A DNA stretch of 64,000 bases from Synechococcus sp. 1G10 (lineage in GTDB: Bacteria > Cyanobacteriota > Cyanobacteriia > PCC-6307 > Cyanobiaceae): the NCBI RefSeq assembly GCF_002252625.1, contig NZ_NQKW01000002.1, positions 1 to 64,000 of the forward strand, read 5' to 3'. The notes under the pieces were generated by a model, which was not told where the DNA came from, did not search any database, and saw only the letters and a program-made list of their open reading frames with translations. Numbering within the stretch: position 1 is the stretch's first letter; each line of letters starts with the position of its first letter. Of the stretch, positions 34,042-41,923 are shown one piece after another. Made by a program: the position numbers and the translations under genes.

Positions 34042-34957
34042 GCGCGTACTGATGGAACTTGTCAACTTCGACGTTCTCGAGCACGGCGATGGCGTCGTCG
34101 GTGAGAACAGCCAAGGAGCAGTAGAGCGAGATCAGGTAGGAAGCAATGGCCTTGCGGCTGATGCCCATGAACTTCACTGACAGGCCCATGCCCTGCTCAC
34201 CGGGCAGGCCAGGCTGATACAGACCTACCACACCCTGGCGGGATTCGCCGGTACGCAGCAGCAGGATGCTGCTTCTTCCATTTTCAATCTTCACCTTGTT
34301 GCTGGGCACCAGAGGAAGTCCGCGCCAGGTGATGAACGGAGAGCCATAGAGCGTGATGGTGGCCGGTGGTACGCCGCGGCGAGTGCATTCACGCCCAAAG
34401 GCAGCGATCGTGCGCGGATGCGCCAGGAAGAAGGCGGGCTGCTTCCACACCTTTGTGATCAGTTCATCGAGGTCATCAGGCGTGGGGACACCAGAGACAG
34501 GCTGGATTCTCTGGCTGGAAACGATGTTGTTCAGGAGGCCGTATTCAGCATTGTTGATCAGTTCGCTTTCCTGGCGCTCCTTGATGGTCTCGATTGCCAG
34601 CCGCAGCTGTTGCTGGATCTGATCATGGGGGCTGCTGTAGAGATCAGAGATCCGGGTGTGGATGTCGATCGTGGTGGTGACGGCACTGAGGAAATATTCC
34701 CGAGGTCGTTCTTCATAGTCGACAAACGTCTCAGGGAGGTCGTTCTCGTCTCGCTGGGAACAGGCGGTGAGAACCCTGGTTTCGTCCTTGACCTTGTTGA
34801 CCCTGTAGATGCCTGCCTCTACACCGACCCAGGAGAGCAGGGGAACCAGCCAGCGGGGCGAGATGCCAAGCAACTGGGGAACGGTCTTGGTGGCATTTGC
34901 AAGCTGGCGGGCCGCCTCGTCCCCCAGGGCCAAATGAGATGGAGTGGAATGGGTCAT
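34028..34957 (-). CDS. srpI: SrpI family 2A encapsulin shell protein
   Basis: 309 residues from ATG 34957 (MTHSTPSHLALGDEAARQLA). The beginning, including ATKTVPQLLGISPRWLVPLL and GVEAGIYRVNKVKDE, and the later segments EYGLLNNIVSSQRI and HPRTIAAFGRECTRRGVPPA, match the SrpI lineage. Also matching are LYGSPFITWRGLPLVPSNKV and GLSVKFMGISRKAIASYLIS. SrpI has the HK97 capsid fold and forms closed protein shells. In Synechococcus elongatus it is induced by sulfur starvation and encloses a cysteine desulfurase. Here the desulfurase gene overlaps it directly downstream and a serine acetyltransferase and cysteine synthase lie upstream, so the assignment is firm. No cNMP-binding insert, as found in family 2B, is present. 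Confidence 0.95.
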   Translation of the reverse strand: MTHSTPSHLALGDEAARQLANATKTVPQLLGISPRWLVPLLSWVGVEAGIYRVNKVKDETRVLTACSQRDENDLPETFVDYEERPREYFLSAVTTTIDIHTRISDLYSSPHDQIQQQLRLAIETIKERQESELINNAEYGLLNNIVSSQRIQPVSGVPTPDDLDELITKVWKQPAFFLAHPRTIAAFGRECTRRGVPPATITLYGSPFITWRGLPLVPSNKVKIENGRSSILLLRTGESRQGVVGLYQPGLPGEQGMGLSVKFMGISRKAIASYLISLYCSLAVLTDDAIAVLENVEVDKFHQYAHDYL

Positions 34958-35189
34958 GAGATTCAATGAGGCAGATGGAAAAACAAAGAAGCTGAAAGGG
35001 CAAGGTGTTCAGCACCTTGGTTGCCCTCGTCGATCACGTCAGTGATGCAACATCGACCGACAGGGAAGAGCGTTAAGCGATTAAGAACTGATCAACAGGT
35101 GTAATCTCTAGGATGGCTTCTGGAGCAACAAGAGTCCAAGCCCTATGCTCGGCCGATATCAGGATAGCCCTTGTTATGGCGGACATCTA
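34958..35189 (-). promoter_or_regulatory. 232-base gap between serine acetyltransferase and srpI
   Basis: The only sizeable gap in the encapsulin operon. It contains AT-rich patches (TTAAGCGATTAAGAACTGATC near 35073-35093, TCTATCATATTCC near 35185), so a separate promoter or processing site for srpI and the desulfurase is plausible. This would allow shell protein to be made in higher amounts than the enzymes upstream. Confidence 0.35.
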
Positions 35190-36182
35190 TCATATTCCTG
35201 CTCCTTCATTGAATGTCTCATTGCGCGCGCGGGCCTGGGTGATTGTGGTGCCGGCAGGAATGCTGCGGGTGAGCCAAACGTTGCCGCCTATCGTCGATCC
35301 CTTGCCAATGGTGACTCGACCCAGGATGGTGGCACCGGCATAAATCACCACATCATCTTCAACGATCGGATGGCGTGGTTCACCCTTGACCAGATGGCCA
35401 TGATCATCGACAGGGAAATGCTTTGCGCCGAGGGTGACGGCCTGATACAGGCGCACACGCTTGCCAATTACAGCCGTGCCGCCGATCACGACACCGGAGC
35501 CATGATCAATGAAGAAACTCTCTCCGATCTCAGCGCCGGGATGTATATCAACACCGGTGGATGAATGGGAGATCTCAGCGATGATTCGGGCTATTACAGG
35601 AGAGCCAAGGCCATACAGAGCATGGGCGAAACGGTGATAGGTGATCGCCTTCACTCCGGGGTAGCAGACGAGCACCTCATCGATGCTTCCAGCCGCTGGA
35701 TCACCAGTGAATGCAGCTTGGAGGTCTGTATCCAGAATGGCAAGAATGGACGGCAACTGGTCTGCAAAGTCGGCCACGATTGAGGTGGCGCGATGCTCGA
35801 GATCCCGTGTCTGCTGTTCTCGGCTTCTTGGCGGCTCGCAGGCAGCCAGTTCAATTCGGATCTGATCGCGAAGGCTGCGCAGACTCGCGTCGAGGGTATG
35901 GCCCACGAAGTAGTCGGTGGCCGATAGGGGTGTGGGTAAGCCGAAAAGGTCAGGTTCCGGCTGTCCCAGCCGATGGGGATACAGCGAGGCGCTGAGGCCC
36001 TCGAGGGCTTGACCAAGTGCCTTGCGTGAGGGCATCTGGACAAGGGAATGGGGATGACGCCAAGAGAGGTGGGAGCGATCCCTGATGCCTCGCAGGGAGG
36101 CAACAATGGCCGCCAGATTCCAGCTTTCCTTTTGGCCTTCAACGGGAGATGGCTGCGGTGGGCTGACCATGGCTTCGCTCAT
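35190..36182 (-). CDS. srpH: serine O-acetyltransferase (SrpH-type)
   Basis: 330 residues. The N-terminal helical part (about 1-190) is longer than in minimal enzymes and matches the cyanobacterial/plastid-like SrpH type. The left-handed beta-helix follows: [40 protein letters not shown], then [20 protein letters not shown]. The histidines in DIHPGA and IDHGSG are the catalytic pair region. It makes O-acetylserine from serine and acetyl-CoA, the carbon skeleton for cysteine. Its ATG overlaps the stop of the cysteine synthase gene (ATGA), so the two are coupled and can form the cysteine synthase complex. The tail ends NEGAGI, an isoleucine end typical for docking into the synthase active site. 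Confidence 0.93.
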   Translation of the reverse strand: MSEAMVSPPQPSPVEGQKESWNLAAIVASLRGIRDRSHLSWRHPHSLVQMPSRKALGQALEGLSASLYPHRLGQPEPDLFGLPTPLSATDYFVGHTLDASLRSLRDQIRIELAACEPPRSREQQTRDLEHRATSIVADFADQLPSILAILDTDLQAAFTGDPAAGSIDEVLVCYPGVKAITYHRFAHALYGLGSPVIARIIAEISHSSTGVDIHPGAEIGESFFIDHGSGVVIGGTAVIGKRVRLYQAVTLGAKHFPVDDHGHLVKGEPRHPIVEDDVVIYAGATILGRVTIGKGSTIGGNVWLTRSIPAGTTITQARARNETFNEGAGI

Positions 36183-37198
36183 GGCGCCAACCCTTCGTCG
36201 TTGAACAGGCCTTCGAACAGAACCGTGCTCAGGTAACGCTCGCCGGAGTCGGGCAGCACCACCACGATCGTCCGGTCCACGAAGGCCTCCTCATGGGCCA
36301 GGGTTACCGCCACGGAAGCGGCTGCGCCACTGGAGATGCCCGAAAGGATTCCCTCCTCACGGGTCAACCTTCGTGACATTGCCACCGCATCGGCACTGCT
36401 GATCCGCTCGATCCGGTCCACCAGATCTAGGTGGAGGTTCGCTGGCACGAAACCCGCTCCGATGCCCTGGATCTTGTGTGGGCCGGGCTGTAATGGTTCA
36501 CCGGATACGGTCTGGCTGATTACAGGGCTCTCCAGTGGTTCTACTGCCACGGAAACCAGGGGTTTGCCGAGCGTGCGTTTGATGTATTCACTGACACCTG
36601 TGATAGTCCCCCCGGTGCCGACTCCCGCCACCAGCACGTCCAAGTTGCCCTTTGTGGAAGACCAGATCTCAGGACCAGTGGTGTCGTGATGAATGCGGGG
36701 GTTGGCGGGGTTGGAGAATTGCTGCAGAAGCACATAGCGCCTAGGGTCGGAGGCGACGATCTCCTGTGCTGCGGCGATGGCTCCAGGCATGCCCTTGCTG
36801 CCTTCGGTGAGAACGAGCCTTGCACCGTAGGCTGTGAGCAACTTACGCCGCTCCAGGCTCATCGTCTCCGGCATGGTGAGGGTAAGCGGGATGCCGCGGG
36901 CAGCTGCGACGAAGGCAAGAGCTATGCCGGTATTGCCACTTGTTGCCTCAATCAGTTCTTTACCAGATCCCAGCAGGCCGTCTTTTTCCGCCTGCCAGAT
37001 CATTGCGGCTCCGATGCGGCACTTCACCGAATAGGCGGGATTGCGCCCCTCGATCTTCGCGTACACCTTGGCCTTGGCATCCCCGATCACACGGTTCAAC
37101 CGCACCAATGGCGTATGTCCGATCGATAGACTGTTGTCATCGAATGGAGGCGTAATCTCTGCTGTCTGCGAAGGCAGAACTCCTGTGGCAACAGTCAT
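36179..37198 (-). CDS. srpG: cysteine synthase (O-acetylserine sulfhydrylase, SrpG-type)
   Basis: 339 residues. The PLP lysine is Lys59 in [14 protein letters not shown]. The substrate loop is [20 protein letters not shown], and the phosphate loop is [16 protein letters not shown]. The C-terminal [16 protein letters not shown] and [13 protein letters not shown] are standard. The SVKCRIG variant, with cysteine where most plant-type enzymes have aspartate, is shared with enterobacterial CysK, suggesting a bacterial CysK origin. It joins O-acetylserine with sulfide. As first gene of the encapsulin operon it probably supplies cysteine that the desulfurase later consumes. A long upstream region (37199-37586) holds the promoter. 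Confidence 0.95.
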   Translation of the reverse strand: MTVATGVLPSQTAEITPPFDDNSLSIGHTPLVRLNRVIGDAKAKVYAKIEGRNPAYSVKCRIGAAMIWQAEKDGLLGSGKELIEATSGNTGIALAFVAAARGIPLTLTMPETMSLERRKLLTAYGARLVLTEGSKGMPGAIAAAQEIVASDPRRYVLLQQFSNPANPRIHHDTTGPEIWSSTKGNLDVLVAGVGTGGTITGVSEYIKRTLGKPLVSVAVEPLESPVISQTVSGEPLQPGPHKIQGIGAGFVPANLHLDLVDRIERISSADAVAMSRRLTREEGILSGISSGAAASVAVTLAHEEAFVDRTIVVVLPDSGERYLSTVLFEGLFNDEGLAP

Positions 37199-37586
37199 CG
37201 CAGTAGCTGCAGTAGCGTCGTGAACCTGACTTGGTTAACCGGGTCGGCTCGCCTAATCCACTCCTAGCCAAGACCTCATTGCAGACGATGTAATCCCAGG
37301 CACTCCGCACCACGCCTGGGAGCACATGTCGCAAAGCTGCTGGATAGTGATCCATAAGCTGTTGATCAGGAGTGAATCATGTCGTAGTCATCTGGATGAC
37401 CTATTGTCGGCTTGCCTTGGCCGGCATATCCATGATAAATACCTTGGCTTGCAGAAGCGTAGATCTATTTCTTATGCCTGTCCGGTATAGGCACTGACTG
37501 CCTTCGCTACTGGTCACAGGACATCAGTCCGCAGGGTAATCAGCCATTGAAAGTCATCGCTCTACTGATGTGACGTCGATCACTGG
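37199..37586 (-). promoter_or_regulatory. upstream region of the encapsulin operon
   Basis: About 390 bases before srpG without a supported gene. AT-rich parts lie near 37430-37480 (GATAAATACCTTGG, TCTATTTCTTATGCC). Expected to hold the operon promoter and any sulfur-responsive operator. A short minus-strand open frame (37137-37355) overlaps the srpG start and has no coding support. Confidence 0.45.
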
Positions 37587-37898
37587 TCAAGACTTCTGAG
37601 CTCCCTTCCCTCGATACCTCTTGGCCCCATGTCTGCGGGGAGCTAACCGCCGGCCTGCAAGGTTAAGGTCTTCGATTACTCGCCGCAGGCGCCCCATCGA
37701 TCCGGCAAGATGCGGAAGCGCCAAGGCTCCATCGGCTGATCGCACCTTGGCGAGTCCGAGGAGCAAGAGCGGAAGCCCGATTATCACAGGTGCTGTCAGT
37801 AGGCCAAGGGCCAGCAGCAGGGTCGCACCGAGGTTGTTCGGCACGGGGGTGAAGGCATATCCCTCTGCAGTAGTGGGTGCTTCAGCATCGGCTGTCAT
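37587..37898 (-). CDS. small membrane protein upstream of the encapsulin operon
   Basis: 103 residues. A hydrophobic hairpin (about 24-52: ATLLLALGLLTAPVIIGLPL, then LLLGLAK) is followed by a basic tail rich in arginine and lysine (RRLAPRRHGAKRYRGKGAQK). One or two transmembrane segments with a cytoplasmic, possibly nucleic-acid- or lipid-binding tail are expected. I do not recognise the family. It lies on the same strand as the encapsulin operon but 390 bases away, and 84 bases downstream of another small membrane protein gene. Confidence 0.6.
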   Translation of the reverse strand: MTADAEAPTTAEGYAFTPVPNNLGATLLLALGLLTAPVIIGLPLLLLGLAKVRSADGALALPHLAGSMGRLRRVIEDLNLAGRRLAPRRHGAKRYRGKGAQKS

Positions 37899-37982
37899 GG
37901 CAATTCAGGAACAACATCTTCGTCGAACATGAAGCTGGAGCGTGAACCGGTGGCTGCCGCCACAGGTCGATGTGGTTGTGGA

Positions 37983-38231
37983 TCAGGAGTTACGTAGCCA
38001 ACCACAACACAGGCAGAGCACCCCGATGAGAACGAACACCAAAGGGGAGAAACCGATCACGTGCCCAATCGATACACCTGCAAGGAGCACGATCCAGCTG
38101 TGCCAATTCGTCCAAGGGCTGAAGAAGGACTCGCGATCGACAACCTCTTTAGAGACAGGCCCGACCATTGGCTTGCCCGACAGATGGAGGGGCTTATCAC
38201 TGCCGCTCCGTGAGTCTGTCTGGGTATTCAT
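37983..38231 (-). CDS. small membrane protein
   Basis: 82 residues from ATG 38231 (MNTQTDSRSGSDKPLHLSGK). The first half is polar, the second has two hydrophobic segments (WIVLLAGVSIGHVIGFSPLV and FVLIGVLCLCCGWL) with a CLCC cluster that could bind metal or be acylated. No family recognised. It may form a unit with the 103-residue protein downstream. The AT-rich stretch beyond 38231 probably carries the promoter. Confidence 0.6.
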   Translation of the reverse strand: MNTQTDSRSGSDKPLHLSGKPMVGPVSKEVVDRESFFSPWTNWHSWIVLLAGVSIGHVIGFSPLVFVLIGVLCLCCGWLRNS

Positions 38232-38521
38232 CGCATGACCCTGTAGTTCCGTAACAATGAGACGGAGTAAGGGCAGCCTGCCGAGGACTTGGCCGACCGG
38301 GTGTAACTTGAACCACATCGGTGTCTCATGGAATGAACTTCAGCAGCACACTCAGAGCACGCACAGGCTCAGTGACCACTGCTCTTAGGCACTGCTTGCC
38401 TACCCAGAGTGAATTTTTTAACGGTTATTGCTCATGACGATGTACTTGCTGTCGTGAGCATAGAGCTGTTGACGACCTTCGAGGAATAACTACTGCTTCA
38501 AGGGCGAGGAGTGGTGCATTG
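38232..38521. other. intergenic stretch, AT-rich
   Basis: About 290 bases with no supported gene. AT-rich patches near 38410-38430 (GAATTTTTTAACGG) may hold promoter elements for the minus-strand gene at 37983-38231. Confidence 0.35.
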
Positions 38522-38944
38522 TCAGCTGACTTCAATCGACAGTTCCGGCGAACCTGAAGCCAGGCAGAACACGTGACCGTAACCTAGGCTGAGCAGATGC
38601 TCCGCCAGCTGCACGGCTGGCTTGGAGGCTGCGCCGTCCTTCCCAATTCCCATGCACAGAAGTGGCATGGTGCTGTCTGGCAGCATATCCCGAATCTGAC
38701 GCTCTTCCATGTCTGCTTCCAGCTGGATGGCGCTCTGCAGCGGATCGCTGAGTGGGTGTTTTGGTTGCACCAGGGTGGCACCTTCCCAGAGCATTCTGCG
38801 TACCTCCAGTGGCTGCAGCTCGTGAATCTGGCCACGCCGGATACCCGCGCGATCGAACAGACCTGCCACTCGATCCTGGTTCCAATCGTGATCGTGGTGA
38901 TATCCCATCAAGATAGGGTCAATTGATTTCGTCGTTCTAAGCAT
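38522..38944 (-). CDS. rhodanese-like protein with a cysteine in the loop
   Basis: 140 residues from ATG 38944; an upstream start at 39028 or internal one at 38908 are possible. The N-terminus has a HHDHDW histidine/aspartate cluster. The middle (IHELQPLEVRRMLWEGATLV) and the end (MPLLCMGIGKDGAASKPAVQ, then LAEHLLSLGYGHVFCLASG) follow a rhodanese fold: strand, loop starting with Cys, helix, strand V-x-x-L-x-x-G. The loop CMGIGKD is unusual in length and charge. It may carry sulfane sulfur, but the assignment is structural by pattern only. A second rhodanese-like protein is encoded divergently nearby. Confidence 0.55.
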   Translation of the reverse strand: MLRTTKSIDPILMGYHHDHDWNQDRVAGLFDRAGIRRGQIHELQPLEVRRMLWEGATLVQPKHPLSDPLQSAIQLEADMEERQIRDMLPDSTMPLLCMGIGKDGAASKPAVQLAEHLLSLGYGHVFCLASGSPELSIEVS

Positions 38945-39098
38945 GCCTCGACAGAGCTTCTCGCCATGTGTGTTCAAGCAACCGCCGCTGTGCTCATAGC
39001 CACTTTTAAAGCGCCCTGGGAGCGCCAAGATGTATGTGCGCTCGACACAGAGCGGGTACGGGATAACAGGGGGTCTCGCTAGATAGTGAGACCCTTTT
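38945..39098 (+). ncRNA. possible small RNA ending at a strong terminator
   Basis: No protein gene on the plus strand precedes the strong terminator at 39071-39098. The bases upstream include a possible hairpin (GCGCCCTGGGAGCGCC, near 39010-39026) and a GC-rich structured stretch. A short non-coding transcript starting near the divergent promoter of the rhodanese-like gene would explain the orphan terminator. Speculative. Confidence 0.3.
39071..39098 (+). terminator. strong Rho-independent terminator
   Basis: GGGTCTCGCT, AGAT, AGTGAGACCC makes a ten-pair stem with one G-T pair, followed by TTTTTC. It points along the plus strand, although no plus-strand protein gene ends just before it. Confidence 0.85.
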
Positions 39099-39216
39099 TC
39101 ATGCCTTGGTCCAGCATTCTGATGCTTTGTTGTGGCATTACAACGTCTTGTCGCTCGGAATACCGCTGTTAACGTTGAGCTGCTGCAGTATTGGGTAGTT
39201 GCCGGTACGGGGCGCC

Positions 39217-39696
39217 ATGAGCCATGCCGTTTTTATTCCAGTGTCCAGTTCTGCTTCCGGTGATCTGTTGACGCCCCAGGAAGTCTTCAGTCTGGTGAAC
39301 ACTAGTGGGCCTACGCGAAAGAGCTCCCATCAGCTGATCATCGATCTTCGCTCTAGATCTAGCTATCACAAGAGCCACGTACCAGGCAGTCACAGCATCC
39401 CCAGCGGATGGCTGCTTAGTGCTGACCCGCCGGACGGGGATCTGATCCTGGTGGGTGACAGCAACGATCACTCAGCTGAAGTGATTGAACATCTGCATGG
39501 CCATGGCTATGCCCGCAGGATTCGCCATCTCTCAGGTGGGTTCGAGGCTTGGGTGCGCCAAGAGCTGCCTGTGGCAGGTTGCCAGCGGTCATGGTTTCCA
39601 TTCCCAGCGAGTCAGCGGCTCCTTGTGGCCGGCGGCGGGCTGCTCATCGCTTGGCTTTTACTGCATCCGCCGGTGGCCCTGATTGCACTGGCATAA
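39217..39696 (+). CDS. rhodanese-like domain with C-terminal membrane helix, no active cysteine
   Basis: 159 residues from ATG 39217. The rhodanese fold is clear (LIIDLRSRSSYHKSHVPGSH, SIPSGWLL, then GDLILVGDSNDHSAEVIEHL and HLSGGFEAW). In the active loop the sequence is VGDSNDHSAEV, so the catalytic cysteine is absent. The end (LLVAGGGLLIAWLLLHPPVA) is a transmembrane anchor. Related anchored rhodanese-fold proteins may act as sulfur-species sensors or docking proteins. It is in a sulfur-gene setting and precedes the metY relic and metX on the same strand. Confidence 0.75.
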   Translation: MSHAVFIPVSSSASGDLLTPQEVFSLVNTSGPTRKSSHQLIIDLRSRSSYHKSHVPGSHSIPSGWLLSADPPDGDLILVGDSNDHSAEVIEHLHGHGYARRIRHLSGGFEAWVRQELPVAGCQRSWFPFPASQRLLVAGGGLLIAWLLLHPPVALIALA

Positions 39697-39743
39697 GTCA
39701 CAAGCCATCGCTCCCTCATGACCTTCTTCCTTGCTTCCACAAC

Positions 39744-39937
39744 ATGACGTTCAGTTTCGAAACCCGTCAGCTCGATACCAGATCGATACCAGAACGACAA
39801 CCGACCATGCCGCCAAGGTCTCCGGTCTTCGGGAACTTGGCAATATCGACACCAGCATCATGATTCCCATCCATGCCGCCTTTGAGCAGCGACTGGCGGA
39901 CCTGGAGTGCGGTTTCAGCCCAATGCGAGGGTGCTGA
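39744..39937 (+). pseudogene. metY: relic of O-acetylhomoserine sulfhydrylase gene metY
   Basis: The start MTFSFETRQL is the usual N-terminus of MetY. After a frame change the sequence reads DHAAKVSGLRELGNIDTSIM then IPIHAAFEQRLADLE. It matches the MetY segment DHAAxLFGLREFGNIYTRIMNPT-x-xVFEQR-x-AALE. Between them about 20 codons are lost, and everything after residue 75 (PLP site and the rest of a 430-residue enzyme) is gone. The relic stops just before metX, its normal operon partner, so metY was deleted here. Confidence 0.85.
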
Positions 39938-39939
39938 TC

Positions 39940-41076
39940 ATGGCGAGCACCGCGACGAGCCACCCCCTCCAGCAACGGAAGCGCCATGGGGGCTGGCGGT
40001 GGGGTGATCCCATTGGCAATCGAAGATTCGCTTTGTTGTTCCGCCGCCGCCAGTTGAATCTGGAATCGGGCGCGCGGCTGGGTCCGATCACGATCGCCTA
40101 CGAGAGCTGGGGTCAGCTCAATGCCGCGCGCGACAACGGGGTGCTGCTGCTGCATGGCTTCAGTGGCGACAGCCATGCCGCCGGACCGGCAGGCCCTGGC
40201 CACGGCATCCGGGGCTGGTGGGATGGGTTGATCGGCCCTGGACTCGCGATCGATACCGACCGGTACTTCGTGGTTTGCACCAATGTGCTGGGGGGCTGTC
40301 AGGGCAGCACAGGCCCGGCTGGTCTGGCACCCGATGGCAAACCCTGGGGTAGCCGGTTCCCCCAGCTGACGATCCGCGATCAAGTGGAAGCGGAGGTGGC
40401 CTTCGCCGACCACATGAACATCCTTGAATGGCACGCGCTGATCGGCGGCTCCATGGGCGGCATGCGGGCCCTGGAATGGGCGATCGGCCATCCCGAGAGG
40501 GTGAAGCGGCTGGTGCTACTGGCCACCACCGCTCGCTGCACCGCCGAAAACATCGCCTTCCACAATTGCCAGATCCAGGCGATCCGCCAGGACCCGGACT
40601 TTCTGGGAGGGGATTTCTACGATTGTCCGTCCGGCGGACCGGTGGACGGTCTGGCCCTGGCGCGTTCGATCGCCCGACTCACCTATGGATGTGAGCGTGA
40701 GATCAACATGCGCATCTCCGCCGCTGGCACCGAGGCCACCGAAGACGGCATCACCACCTTTCTCGCCAGGGAGGGGCGGGGCTTTGTGGAGCGGCTGGAC
40801 GCCAACAGCTACATCCTCCTCACCCAGGCCATGAGCGGACATGACGTCGGCCGAGGGCGCGGCGGGGTGGCTGCGGCCCTGGCCAGAATCACGGCCCGTG
40901 CCCGCGTGGTGTCTGTGAGCTCCGACCGCCTCTTCCCACCGCACAGGCAGCAGGAACTGGCCATGGCGATCGGCAAGCGCGTCACCTACACCTCAATTGA
41001 AAGCCACCTTGGCCATGATGGATATCTGGAAGAACAGTCTCAGCTGAAATCGGTCCTGCGCCAATCGCTTGGCTGA
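39940..41076 (+). CDS. metX: homoserine O-acetyltransferase
   Basis: 378 residues from ATG 39940. It is an alpha/beta-hydrolase. The oxyanion and substrate region is LLLHGFSGDSHAAG. The nucleophile elbow is GGSMGGMRALEWA, and the acid/base pair are the aspartate in VSSDRLFPPHRQ and the histidine in SHLGHDGYL. It activates homoserine with acetyl-CoA for methionine synthesis (MetX). The product normally goes to MetY, whose gene is a relic just upstream, so homocysteine must come from MetB/MetC-like enzymes or a MetY elsewhere. The C-terminus converges with the amidotransferase gene with a 12-base gap. Confidence 0.93.
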   Translation: MASTATSHPLQQRKRHGGWRWGDPIGNRRFALLFRRRQLNLESGARLGPITIAYESWGQLNAARDNGVLLLHGFSGDSHAAGPAGPGHGIRGWWDGLIGPGLAIDTDRYFVVCTNVLGGCQGSTGPAGLAPDGKPWGSRFPQLTIRDQVEAEVAFADHMNILEWHALIGGSMGGMRALEWAIGHPERVKRLVLLATTARCTAENIAFHNCQIQAIRQDPDFLGGDFYDCPSGGPVDGLALARSIARLTYGCEREINMRISAAGTEATEDGITTFLAREGRGFVERLDANSYILLTQAMSGHDVGRGRGGVAAALARITARARVVSVSSDRLFPPHRQQELAMAIGKRVTYTSIESHLGHDGYLEEQSQLKSVLRQSLG

Positions 41077-41088
41077 TTGCCGATGCTC

Positions 41089-41916
41089 TCAGCCCCTGAG
41101 GTTGATGAGAGATGGGAGAACTGTTGATTTGATTGTTCTCTCCTGAAGCCTGCCACGGATCTCGCCGTTGATCAGCAGCATCGACTCACCCTTCTGAAAG
41201 GGGTGCCACAACTCATCGGTGGTGAGTGGCTCCGTGCTCAGGATCGTCACCACATCATCGGCCGTGGTGACAGCGGAGAAATCCACCTGAAGGGGCGCAT
41301 CAGCCAGGGTGGCAGTGCGAAAGGGGGCCCGGCGGCTGAGCCAGTGCAACCGGCTGGTGGCGGTGGCAAACAGCCACTGGCCATTGCTGATCAGGGCATT
41401 GAAGGTGCCTCGTTGGGCCAGCTGCGAGGCGCAGTGATGCAGGAGGGCAAACAGGGCACCGGCATCCTCCGGATCAACCCGGGCTCGATCGAGCTGCTCG
41501 AGGATCCAGCAGAAGGCGGCTTCGCTGTCGGTTGTGCCGAACGGGCGATAGCGATCGCCCAGGGGGATCTCGCCCTTCAGGTCGCCGTTGTGGGCCAGCA
41601 CCCAGCTCTGGCCCTGCCATGTGCGCGCGAAGGGATGGCAGTTCTCCAGCGCCACCACCCCGCGGGTCGCCTGACGGATGTGGGCGATGCTCACCAGAGC
41701 TTTGGCAGAGCTTTCAGACAGTTGATTCGCCAGGGCGGAGAAGGCGGCCGGGGCGTCCTCCCGCAGCAGGGTGAGGCCATGGCCAGTGGGGCTGAAACTG
41801 GCCAGCCCCCAGCCATCGGCGTGCTCGCCGGTGACACCACCGCGGCGACTGAGGCCCCGAAAGGAAAAGCCCATGTCGGTGGGGGTGTTGGCGTTGAGGG
41901 CCAGCAGCTCGCACAT
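41089..41916 (-). CDS. class II glutamine amidotransferase, YafJ-like
   Basis: 275 residues. The N-terminal nucleophile is Cys2 after removal of Met (MCELLALNANTPTDMGFSFR). The glutamine pocket follows: GEHADGWGLA, IAHIRQATRG and WVLAHNGDL. The domain is the Ntn-hydrolase part of glutamine amidotransferases, standing alone as in YafJ and EgtC. EgtC cuts gamma-glutamyl sulfur compounds in ergothioneine synthesis, which would suit the sulfur setting. But no other ergothioneine gene is seen, so the target remains unknown. It is next to, and on the same strand as, the sulfate-binding protein genes. Confidence 0.88.
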   Translation of the reverse strand: MCELLALNANTPTDMGFSFRGLSRRGGVTGEHADGWGLASFSPTGHGLTLLREDAPAAFSALANQLSESSAKALVSIAHIRQATRGVVALENCHPFARTWQGQSWVLAHNGDLKGEIPLGDRYRPFGTTDSEAAFCWILEQLDRARVDPEDAGALFALLHHCASQLAQRGTFNALISNGQWLFATATSRLHWLSRRAPFRTATLADAPLQVDFSAVTTADDVVTILSTEPLTTDELWHPFQKGESMLLINGEIRGRLQERTIKSTVLPSLINLRG

Positions 41917-41923
41917 GGCCGGA

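Noticed and set aside
37137-37355. 72-residue frame before srpG
   Set aside because: Overlaps the srpG start in another frame and shows no coding features.
41089-41916. Ergothioneine gene egtC
   Set aside because: No egtB, egtD or egtE nearby; only the amidotransferase fold is supported.
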